The notes under the pieces were generated by a model that saw only the letters and a list, made by a program, of their open reading frames with translations, was not told the DNA's origin and did not search any database. Positions 31,246-39,205 of a stretch of 48,493 nt of DNA are shown here, piece by piece (the first letter of the stretch is position 1; every line of letters starts with the position of its first letter). Location: assembly GCA_022798855.1 (NCBI GenBank), contig JAAWNI010000001.1, forward strand, positions 1-48,493, read 5' to 3'. Both the position numbers and the translations under genes were made by a program. The stretch comes from Lawsonibacter sp. (GTDB lineage Bacteria; Bacillota; Clostridia; Oscillospirales; Oscillospiraceae).

Positions 31246-31315
31246 AATCCTCCTTTTGACTGCGCTGCACAATGCTTTCGCCCAGGAAAATTTTGGGCAT
31301 CGCAGAAAAATCCGT

Positions 31316-31936
31316 TCACGATTCCGGCCTGAATTTTGTGATATCCGCCAGAGGAAGCGTCAGCAGTTCCTCGCCCCAGGGCATTGAGACATGCAATATA
31401 TTCCCGTCTGTGATTTCGGAGGCGTAAGAGGGGCCGTCTATCTCCTCCTCCCAGGCTTCGGACGGATAGACATGAAATTTATGCCTGCTGAGCGATTGGG
31501 ATTCCACATCCAGGATATTGATTTCTCCGTACTCGAAATAAGGAGCGCCCTCCTCATCTTGATAGGCGTCTTCTACATACCAGGGTCCAAAGCCACCCAG
31601 CAGGGACTGAAAAAGGACCTTTTCGTCATGGGAAAACAGGTAGCCCGCCCCCTCGCCGTAGAAGTATTCCGAGTCAAACAGCGGAACCAGGCGGCTGTCC
31701 TCGATTTGGAACAGGCTGAAACCCTCTTCGCTTTCTCCCGAGAAAAAGGAAAAAATCAAATACCGCTCAGAGGGCGACAGCAGAAGCGTCCCGCCGCCAT
31801 AACCACCCGATGGGCAGGTAAAGGAATGCGAGTATATGACCTCATGCTTGGAGCGGAGTAACAGCGAAATGTCCTCATCGTCTTGCAGGAGGATTTCCCG
31901 CCCATCGCTCAGCGTGAGGTGCGTTCCTTCTTTCAT
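31316..31936 (-). CDS. Hypothetical protein, 206 residues
   Basis: I do not recognise this family. It is strand-rich and acidic with repeated Phe/Tyr/Ser motifs (SERYLIFSFFSGESEEGFSLF, then SHDEKVLFQSLLGGFGPWY), which recall beta-propeller or DPP-like blades. No signal peptide. ATG 31936 (MKEGTHLTLSDGREILL) is preferred; an earlier in-frame start at 31954 lies closer to malic enzyme. It starts 18 bp after the malic enzyme stop and is probably cotranscribed with it. Confidence 0.65.
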   Translation of the reverse strand: MKEGTHLTLSDGREILLQDDEDISLLLRSKHEVIYSHSFTCPSGGYGGGTLLLSPSERYLIFSFFSGESEEGFSLFQIEDSRLVPLFDSEYFYGEGAGYLFSHDEKVLFQSLLGGFGPWYVEDAYQDEEGAPYFEYGEINILDVESQSLSRHKFHVYPSEAWEEEIDGPSYASEITDGNILHVSMPWGEELLTLPLADITKFRPES

Positions 31937-31954
31937 TGACGTGCCCCCTCTCAA

Positions 31955-33127
<1,173 letters not shown>

Positions 33128-33185
33128 GGGCTTATCTCCTCCTGAATTTCATGTGGGTATAGCATTTCCATTTTTCAAACGGCAC

Positions 33186-33327
33186 CTATAGCAATCGTCT
33201 AAATTACCAACAGCGATTTTGTAGGGGCGGGTAATACCCGCCCGTTCAGAAAGATTACGCCATGCTGTCCTGCGGGCGGATGATATCCGCCCCTACCACG
33301 TGTCACGTATTTTGACGATTGCTATAG
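33186..33327. mobile_element. 142-bp MITE with perfect 14-bp terminal inverted repeats
   Basis: CTATAGCAATCGTC (33186-33199) and GACGATTGCTATAG (33314-33327) are perfect inverted ends; pairing extends to about 19 bp with one mismatch. Inside are GTAGGGGCGGGTAATACCCGCCC and GCGGGCGGATGATATCCGCCCCTAC, each palindromic. TA dinucleotides at both tips would fit an IS630/Tc1-type element, but this is a guess. It encodes nothing and lies in the malic enzyme leader. Confidence 0.85.
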
Positions 33328-33342
33328 TTTCCTCTAATCTTC

Positions 33343-33370
33343 ATTATACTAATCTTTGACAAAAACGCAA
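33343..33370 (-). promoter_or_regulatory. Possible promoter for malic enzyme
   Basis: On the minus strand TTGCGT (33370-33365), a 16-bp spacer and TATAAT (33348-33343) lie upstream of the MITE. Transcripts from here would carry the whole MITE in the 5' leader. Confidence 0.5.
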
Positions 33371-33451
33371 TACCCCATTTGTTTCTACCGGGTTAATGGC
33401 TTTTTCCCGACAATTCTCCGCTTTTTTGCGCCGTTTTTATCATTTTAGCTG

Positions 33452-33480
33452 TTGACGCGCGGGGGTAATTCTGGTAGAAT
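33452..33480 (+). promoter_or_regulatory. Promoter for the sodium symporter gene
   Basis: TTGACG (33452-33457), a 17-bp spacer and TAGAAT (33475-33480) lie about 53 bp before the start codon, divergent from the malic enzyme promoter. Confidence 0.75.
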
Positions 33481-33533
33481 GTCGTTTAACTACTCTGAAA
33501 TGTGTGTAAAAAAATGGAATTAAGGAGGAACTT

Positions 33534-34967
33534 ATGGAAAAACATCACAGAGGAGAATGGGGCAGCAACTTGGGCTTCCTGATGGCTGCGGTGGGCTCCG
33601 CCGTGGGCCTGGGCAACATCTGGGCCTTCCCTTATAAAATGGGCAACAATGGCGGTTTCGCTTTTCTTGTCGTTTATCTGATCCTGGCCGCCACGGTGGG
33701 CTTCAGCATCATGCTGTGTGAGCTGGCCATCGGCCGGAGGGCGGGCCGGAGCGTGCTGGTGAGCTATCAGCAGGCGGGCGGCAGAATGGGCACCTTCCTG
33801 GGCTTTTTGGCCATGCTCTCCCCCTTCCTGATTTTGAGCTTCTACACCGTGCTGGGCGCCTACTGCATGGAGTATATGTCCCTGAATCTGGCCGACCTGG
33901 CCTTTGGCGTGGCCGCTATGGCGGGCATGTCCGGCGGCGCCACCTTTGAGTCCATGCTCACCAACCAGTTCGGCTCCGTGGCCTTTACCTTCCTTTTCGT
34001 TTTCATCTGCTTCCTCATTATCCGGGGCGGCATCAAGGACGGCATTGAGAAGTTCAACAAGGTCGGCATGCCTGCCCTGTTCATCATGCTGGTCATCGTC
34101 ATTGTCCGGTCCGTCACCCTGCCTGGGGCCGGCGATGGACTGCGCTTTATGTTCTCACCCAACTTCGCCCCCTTCCAAGAGGATTTCCTGGGCGTGCTCT
34201 CCGCCGCCGGCGGGCAGATGTTCTTCTCCCTGTCCCTGGCTATGGGCATCACCGTCACCTACGGCTCCTACCTGAGCAAGAAGGAGAGCCTGGTGAAGAA
34301 CTCCCTGATTATCATTATCTCCGACACCATTGTGGCTATTATGGCCGGTATGGCCGTTCTGCCCGCCGCCTTCGCGCTGGGCGGGGCCGGCGCGGAGAAA
34401 AAGGGCCCCAAGCTTCTGTTCATCACCCTTCAAGACGTGTTCAACGCCATGGGCCCCACCGGCCCCATCTTTGGTGTGCTGTTCTACCTGTTGGTAATCC
34501 TGGCCGCCATTACCTCCGCCATTGCCCTGCTGGAGGTGCTGGCCACCTTCCTGTCCGACCGTGCCGCTCTGAAAGGACACACCCCCGACCGGAAGAAGCT
34601 GGTTACCATCGTCTGCCTGGTGGTCTTCGCCGAGGCCACGCTGGTAGCCGCCGACGGCCTGGGCTCCAACGGCCTTTGGATTCCCTTCCATGAGACAGGG
34701 CGGAACCTGGGCGGCTCCTGGCTGGACTTTATGGACTTCATCTCCGAGGGCGTGGCGATGCCTTTGGGCGCCCTGCTTATGTCCATCTGGATCGGCTGGT
34801 TTGTGGGCCCCAAGCTGGTCCGGGACGAGGTGGACCTGGAGGGCCACAAAATGAGCGGCAGCCTGTATGGTTTCTTTAACTTCTGCATCAAATTCATCGT
34901 CCCTGTCGCCATGGCGTTTATCCTCTATGGCATGGTGGCCGATTTCATGACGATTCCCAAACCTTGA
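33534..34967 (+). CDS. Sodium-dependent transporter, NSS/SNF family
   Basis: The 477-residue protein belongs to the neurotransmitter:sodium symporter family (LeuT fold), with about 11-12 helices. The first helix has the signature WGSNLGFLMAAVGSAVGLGNIWAFPY (about 9-34), and helix six and eight regions (FFSLSLAMGITVTYGSYL, LLVILAAITSAIALLEV) are clear. The arginine usual after GNxW in the first helix (extracellular gate in LeuT) is alanine here, which places it in a distinct bacterial subgroup. The substrate is probably an amino acid. AAGGAGGAAC supports the ATG. Confidence 0.92.
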   Translation: MEKHHRGEWGSNLGFLMAAVGSAVGLGNIWAFPYKMGNNGGFAFLVVYLILAATVGFSIMLCELAIGRRAGRSVLVSYQQAGGRMGTFLGFLAMLSPFLILSFYTVLGAYCMEYMSLNLADLAFGVAAMAGMSGGATFESMLTNQFGSVAFTFLFVFICFLIIRGGIKDGIEKFNKVGMPALFIMLVIVIVRSVTLPGAGDGLRFMFSPNFAPFQEDFLGVLSAAGGQMFFSLSLAMGITVTYGSYLSKKESLVKNSLIIIISDTIVAIMAGMAVLPAAFALGGAGAEKKGPKLLFITLQDVFNAMGPTGPIFGVLFYLLVILAAITSAIALLEVLATFLSDRAALKGHTPDRKKLVTIVCLVVFAEATLVAADGLGSNGLWIPFHETGRNLGGSWLDFMDFISEGVAMPLGALLMSIWIGWFVGPKLVRDEVDLEGHKMSGSLYGFFNFCIKFIVPVAMAFILYGMVADFMTIPKP

Positions 34968-34979
34968 CCAAAAATTTCG

Positions 34980-35012
34980 GGGCGCGCAGCTTGATTGCTG
35001 CGCGCCCTGTTT
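34980..35012. terminator. Terminator after the sodium symporter
   Basis: GGGCGCGCAGC (34980-34990), loop TTGATT and GCTGCGCGCCC (34997-35007) form a perfect 11-bp stem followed by TGTTTTG. The upstream AAAAATTT may serve the opposite direction. Confidence 0.85.
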
Positions 35013-35017
35013 TGTCT

Positions 35018-35224
35018 TCAAAAATAGCGTCTGACTTCCCTCGTATATTGTGTGTACGCCTGGCCGAACCGCTCGGTACACCAAGCTTCCTCCGCCAGTA
35101 TCAGCCAGTGGCCCGATATCTGGAAGGCCGCCGCCGCCTCGAACAGAACCGGCGACCGGGTGAGAAGTACGCACCCCATAAAGCATACAAAATAGGCCGC
35201 GTACATGGGGGTGTGGAATGAGCC
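35018..35224 (-). pseudogene. C-terminal fragment of an isoprenylcysteine/phospholipid methyltransferase-like gene
   Basis: Beginning 3 bp after the recN stop codon, the frame reads SFHTPMYAAYFVCFMGCVLL, then AEEAWCTERFGQAYTQYTREVRRYF. This matches the C-terminal third of the membrane methyltransferase family (ICMT/PEMT type: HPMY-G, then EE-x-x-x-x-x-FG-x-Y-x-x-Y-x-x-x-x-x-R-F). All upstream helices are absent and there is no ribosome site at the ATG 35206. I read it as the remnant of a gene truncated by a deletion next to recN. Confidence 0.55.
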
Positions 35225-35227
35225 CTA

Positions 35228-36925
35228 TTATTTTTTCCCCGCTTTTTTTCGATAGCCCTCCGCCTGATCCAATAGCTCCGACGCGCTTTTGCGCAGGGAG
35301 TCGGTGACAGCGGCCCCGCCGATGAGCCGGGCCAGCTCGTCCACCCTGTCCGGGCGCTCCAGCCACGCCACCTGGGTATAGGTGCGGCCCTTCTCCTCCC
35401 CCTTCTCCACCATAAAGTGGACGTCGGCCATAGCGGCGATCTGGGGCAGATGGGTGACGCACAGCACCTGCTTGCGCCGGGCCACGTCGGCCATTTTCTC
35501 GGCCACCTTCTGGGCCGCCCGGCCAGACACGCCGGTGTCCACCTCGTCGAACACCAAACTGCCGATGCCATCGTCCTCGGCCAGCACGTTTTTCAGGGCC
35601 AGCATGATTCGGGCCAGTTCGCCGCCGGAGGCCACCTTTTGAATGGGCTTGAGGGCTTCGCCCAGGTTGGCGGACATGAGGAACTGCACCTGATCCATCC
35701 CGGTGTCGTCCATTCCGTCCTGGCCAGGGTTGGGGGCGAACTCCGTGACAAACTGGACCTTGGGCATATCCAGCTGGCGCAGCTCCTCCTGCACCCGCTT
35801 CTGGAGGTTGTCCGCCGCCTTCCTCCGGGCCTTGGACAGCTCCCCTCCCCTCTTTTGGGACTCTGTCCGGGCCTTGGACAGCTCCTTTTCCAGCTTCTGG
35901 ATGGTGTCGTCGGCGTCCTGGATCTGTTCCAGCTCCGCCCTGCATTTTTCCAGATAATCCAGCATTTCGGCCACCGTAGGGCCATATTTCTTTTTCAGAC
36001 GGTAGATCACGTCCAGCCGGCCCTCCAGCTGGTCCAGCTCCTCCGGGGAGAAGTCGAACTCGTCGGCAAAATCCCGGACGCACTCCGCCGCGTCGTCGGC
36101 GGCATAGCGCAGGCTGGTAAGCTTCTCCCCCAGCGTCTCCAGCTGGGGCCCCAGCCGGGCCACGGAGCGGACGGCCCCCTCCGCTTCGCTGATGAGGTCG
36201 CAGGCCCCCCTGCTGTCCTCCCCGCCGGACAGGGCGAACTGGGCTTCCTGGATGGCCTCCATCAGCTTGCCCGAGCTGCGGAGCAGGTTCTTTCGGGCGT
36301 CCAGCTCCTCGTCCTCCCCCGGCCGCAGCTCGGCGCGCTCCAGCTCCTTGATCTGATACTCCAATGTGTCCACCCGGCGGGAGCGCTCCGCTTCGTCCAT
36401 CTCCAGCCCGGCGATCCGCCTGCGCAGGCCGGCCATGGTGTGGTAGGCCGTCTGGTAGGACTCCAGCAGGCCGCCGGTCTTGCCGAAGCTGTCCAGATAG
36501 CCCAGGTGGCACTCCGGGTCCAGCAGCTGCTGCCCGTCGTGCTGGCCGTGGATGTTCAGCAGCTGGCGCCCCAGCTCCCGAAGCTGAGCCACCGTCACCG
36601 GCCGGCCGTTGACCCGGCACAGGTTCTTTCCATCGCCGCGGATCTCCCGCTGGAGCAGCAGCTCCTCCTCTTGCGGGCCCAGGCCGTTGTCCTCCAGCCA
36701 GGGCAGCTGGGGCAGGCCGGTGAAAACAGCGGTGACATGGGCCGACTTGGCTCCGGTGCGGATCAGCTCCCGGCTGGTCCGCTCCCCCAAAACAGCGCTG
36801 ATGGCGTCGATGACAATGGATTTGCCCGCGCCAGTCTCGCCGGTGAGGACGTTGAAGCCCCCGCCGAACTGGATGTCCACCGACTCAATGATGGCGATAT
36901 TCTCGATGTGAAGCAATGAGAGCAT
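35228..36925 (-). CDS. recN: DNA repair protein RecN
   Basis: RecN is an SMC-like ATPase that acts at double-strand breaks. The 565-residue protein has Walker A GETGAGKS (29-36), the NIHGQHDGQQLL segment, a long coiled coil (about 155-390), the ABC signature VASGGELARIMLALK, Walker B SLVFDEVDTGVSG and the switch THLPQIAAMADVH. ATG 36925 has GAGGAGG 8 bases upstream; the longer frame to 37051 is the translated repeat in the leader. It is the last intact gene of the nusB-to-recN run, and its leader carries the repeat also seen before the SCIFF maturase. Confidence 0.96.
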   Translation of the reverse strand: MLSLLHIENIAIIESVDIQFGGGFNVLTGETGAGKSIVIDAISAVLGERTSRELIRTGAKSAHVTAVFTGLPQLPWLEDNGLGPQEEELLLQREIRGDGKNLCRVNGRPVTVAQLRELGRQLLNIHGQHDGQQLLDPECHLGYLDSFGKTGGLLESYQTAYHTMAGLRRRIAGLEMDEAERSRRVDTLEYQIKELERAELRPGEDEELDARKNLLRSSGKLMEAIQEAQFALSGGEDSRGACDLISEAEGAVRSVARLGPQLETLGEKLTSLRYAADDAAECVRDFADEFDFSPEELDQLEGRLDVIYRLKKKYGPTVAEMLDYLEKCRAELEQIQDADDTIQKLEKELSKARTESQKRGGELSKARRKAADNLQKRVQEELRQLDMPKVQFVTEFAPNPGQDGMDDTGMDQVQFLMSANLGEALKPIQKVASGGELARIMLALKNVLAEDDGIGSLVFDEVDTGVSGRAAQKVAEKMADVARRKQVLCVTHLPQIAAMADVHFMVEKGEEKGRTYTQVAWLERPDRVDELARLIGGAAVTDSLRKSASELLDQAEGYRKKAGKK

Positions 36926-36939
36926 GATTGGTTCCTCCT

Positions 36940-37015
36940 CTGCGTGTTCTTTTCTTTTGTGTACAAAAGAAAAGAACCAAAAGAAAAAACTTTGGGAAAA
37001 ACTTCGTTTTTCCTC
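36940..37015 (-). repeat. Interspersed palindromic leader repeat, copy 2 (before recN)
   Basis: This is the second copy of the block at 8593-8662. It starts GAGGAAAAACGAAG on the minus strand and ends just before the recN ribosome site. Here the hairpin is perfect: GTTCTTTTCTTTTGT and ACAAAAGAAAAGAAC (36946-36977) with two bases between. Confidence 0.85.
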
Positions 37016-37074
37016 TGGGAATAATCTACTGGTTTTGGTTTTTTGGAGCAAACGAGGGGTAAGAGGAAAAATCG

Positions 37075-37527
37075 TCAGCGCAGCAGCTTATGCACCTCGC
37101 CGCTGAACTGCTGGGCGGAGGAGTTGTCCCGCATGATCAGAATACCGGTATCATCCCCGGCCAGCGTCCCAACCATCCCCTCAATCTCCATATTGTCCAG
37201 CGCCGAACAGGCCGCCGAAGCCAGGCCGGGCATGGTGCGGACCACCACAATATTCTGGGCCACATCCACCGAGATGACCCCCTCCTTGAAGATATTGCGC
37301 AGGCGGGTATCGGAGGTGGAAGCGGTCTTTCGGTCGGATTGGGCGTAGCGGTAGCCCCCGGAGCCGGTGAGCTCCTTCACCAGCCGAAGCTCCTTGATGT
37401 CCCGGGAAATGGTGGCCTGAGTGGTGACAAATCCTCGGGATTTCAGCTCTTCCAGAAGCTGCTCCTGGGTTTCCACGTCCTGGGACTGCACAATTTTGAT
37501 GATTTCATTCTGCCGCGTGTTTTTCAT
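37075..37527 (-). CDS. argR: Arginine repressor ArgR
   Basis: ArgR represses arginine biosynthesis and may activate catabolism when arginine binds its hexamer. The 150-residue protein has the N-terminal winged helix (NEIIKIVQSQDVETQEQLLEELKSRGF, then TQATISRDIKELRLVK) and the C-terminal arginine-binding/oligomerisation domain (NIVVVRTMPGLASAACSALD, GTLAGDDTGILIM). Its ATG overlaps the nadK stop (ATGA), and GGAGGAG precedes it. The nadK-argR-recN order is conserved in many Firmicutes. Confidence 0.95.
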   Translation of the reverse strand: MKNTRQNEIIKIVQSQDVETQEQLLEELKSRGFVTTQATISRDIKELRLVKELTGSGGYRYAQSDRKTASTSDTRLRNIFKEGVISVDVAQNIVVVRTMPGLASAACSALDNMEIEGMVGTLAGDDTGILIMRDNSSAQQFSGEVHKLLR

Positions 37528-38396
37528 GGCGCCACTCCTCCAAGTTTCTGGTTGATTACCTGGTAAAAGCTGCGGTCGGCCAGACGGAGGAGCTGGGTGC
37601 ACCGCGTTCCCTGGCGGACCTCCACCCTGTCGCCCCCTGACAGCCGGACGGCCTTTCCCCCGTCAACTGACAAGTATAAATACTTGCGGTTCCCTCTGGG
37701 GAGCTGGACTGTGACAATCCGCTCCGGAGCCAGAACCATGGCTCTGGCAGCCAGCTGATGGGCGCAGACAGGGGTGACAATAATGCTTTTGGAGGTGGGC
37801 TCCACAATGGGCCCGCCCGCCGACATGGAGTAGGCCGTGGAGCCGGTAGGGGTGGCCACAATGATGCCGTCCCCTGTAATGGAGGTTACCTTTACACGGT
37901 CCGCCAACACCTCCATTTCGGCCACCCGGGCCATGGAGCCCTTGGAGATGACGGCATCGTTGAGGGCCAGGTCCTGGCTGATTATCTTATCGCCCCTCAG
38001 CACCTTCACGTCCAGCATCATCCGCTCCTCGATGGTGTACATCCCATGGGCCAGCGGGGCCAGCAGCGACAGTTCACTCCGCTCCAGCTCGGCCATAAAG
38101 CCAACACTGCCGGTGTTGACCCCCAGAATGGGCACCCCGTGGAGGGTGGCGTCCCGGGCCGCATGGAGGATGGTTCCATCTCCGCCAAAGCAGATCAGCA
38201 GGTCGGCGGTGGGCAGCTCTTGGTCCAGCGTGGACAGTACGGCCTGCTTAGGCAGGTCCAGCCTGTCCCCTTTTCTGGGCTGAAAGGGCAGGCACAGCAC
38301 CGTCTGAGCGTCGGCGTGCTCCAGAATCCGCCGGGCCTCCAAGGCGACCCGCAGCCCTTTGTCCCGGTAGGGGTTGGAGCTGAGTACAATTTTCAC
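37524..38396 (-). CDS. nadK: NAD kinase
   Basis: NAD kinase makes NADP from NAD and ATP or polyphosphate. The 290-residue protein has the catalytic GGDGT motif (71-75), NTGSVGFMAE, LNDAVISKG, the conserved GDGIIVATPTGSTAYSMSAGGPIV block and TPVCAHQLAAR. The start is GTG, overlapping the tlyA stop by four bases (GTGA). It sits between tlyA and argR in the overlapping run. Confidence 0.96.
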   Translation of the reverse strand: MKIVLSSNPYRDKGLRVALEARRILEHADAQTVLCLPFQPRKGDRLDLPKQAVLSTLDQELPTADLLICFGGDGTILHAARDATLHGVPILGVNTGSVGFMAELERSELSLLAPLAHGMYTIEERMMLDVKVLRGDKIISQDLALNDAVISKGSMARVAEMEVLADRVKVTSITGDGIIVATPTGSTAYSMSAGGPIVEPTSKSIIVTPVCAHQLAARAMVLAPERIVTVQLPRGNRKYLYLSVDGGKAVRLSGGDRVEVRQGTRCTQLLRLADRSFYQVINQKLGGVAP

Positions 38397-39205
38397 CGAG
38401 CTTCCTCCTTCCAGGCGCTGTGTGACTGCTCCACCAGGGCTTTCAGGTCCCCCGTGTAATTGGGGCCCTCCCCCGCCTGGAGATAGCCCAGATACTCAAT
38501 GTTGCCCTCCGGACCTTTGATGGGTGAAAAGGTAATATCCTTTACAGTAAATCCGGCACAGGCGGCGTGGTCCAAAAAGTGTTCCAGGACCTCCAGATGG
38601 ATGGCCGGGTCCCGGACCACACCCTTTTTCCCCACCTTATCCTTGCCCGCTTCAAACTGAGGTTTTACCAAGCACACCGCCTGCCCCTCCGGCCTCATCA
38701 GGGGGCGCAGGGCGGGCAGGATCAGGTTCAGCGAGATAAAGGAGACGTCCACCGAAAAGAAATCCAGCGGCTCCGGGATCTGCTCCTTAGTGAGATAGCG
38801 GGCGTTGGTGCGCTCCATACACAGCACCTGGGGATGGCTGCGCAGCCGCCAGTCCAGCTGGTTGTACCCCACATCCACAGCGTACACCAGTTTGGCGCCG
38901 TTTTGCAGCATACAGTCGGTAAAACCCCCAGTGGAGGCGCCGATATCGGCGCATATTTTATCGCTCAGGTGGATAGGCCACAGCTCCATCGCTTTTTCCA
39001 GCTTCAAGCCGCCCCGGCTCACGTAGCGCAAGGGCTTTTTTTCCCGCACCTCGACGGCGTCCTCATCCGCCACGGAGGTCCCGGCTTTCAGCTGCTTCTG
39101 TCCGTTGACATAGACCTCTCCAGCCATAATCAAGGCCTGGGCCTTCTGACGGCTCTCCGCCAGGCCTAGCTCCACCACCGCCACATCAAGACGCCATTTC
39201 GCCAC
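38393..39205 (-). CDS. tlyA: TlyA-family rRNA (cytidine-2'-O)-methyltransferase
   Basis: The 270-residue protein has an N-terminal S4 RNA-binding domain (about 3-65, RLDVAVVELGLAESRQKAQALIMAGEVYVNG) and an FtsJ/RrmJ-type SAM methyltransferase domain (ADIGASTGGFTDCMLQ, YAVDVGYNQLDWRLR, FFSVDVSFISL, KPQFEAG). TlyA proteins methylate rRNA, and some have been called hemolysins. GTG 39205 lies inside the end of dxs and has GGAGG 9 bases before it. The dxs-tlyA-nadK-argR-recN order is classical for Firmicutes. Confidence 0.94.
   Translation of the reverse strand: MAKWRLDVAVVELGLAESRQKAQALIMAGEVYVNGQKQLKAGTSVADEDAVEVREKKPLRYVSRGGLKLEKAMELWPIHLSDKICADIGASTGGFTDCMLQNGAKLVYAVDVGYNQLDWRLRSHPQVLCMERTNARYLTKEQIPEPLDFFSVDVSFISLNLILPALRPLMRPEGQAVCLVKPQFEAGKDKVGKKGVVRDPAIHLEVLEHFLDHAACAGFTVKDITFSPIKGPEGNIEYLGYLQAGEGPNYTGDLKALVEQSHSAWKEEAR

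Noticed and set aside
33186..33327. Possible small RNA gene or riboswitch before malic enzyme
   Set aside because: Perfect terminal inverted repeats and internal palindromes fit a miniature transposable element better than a known riboswitch.
34155..36620. 821-codon minus-strand frame spanning the sodium symporter and recN
   Set aside because: It runs antisense to one real gene and out of frame in the other, crosses a strong terminator, and its translation is Gly/Arg/Pro-rich without domains.
35417..36919. 500-codon plus-strand frame opposite recN
   Set aside because: It is the antisense shadow of recN, dominated by Leu/Gln/Gly/His.
36926..37051. 42-residue N-terminal extension of RecN, and the matching extension of the SCIFF maturase (8524-8676)
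   Set aside because: Both are translations of the shared leader repeat. The conserved protein starts follow strong ribosome sites downstream of it.
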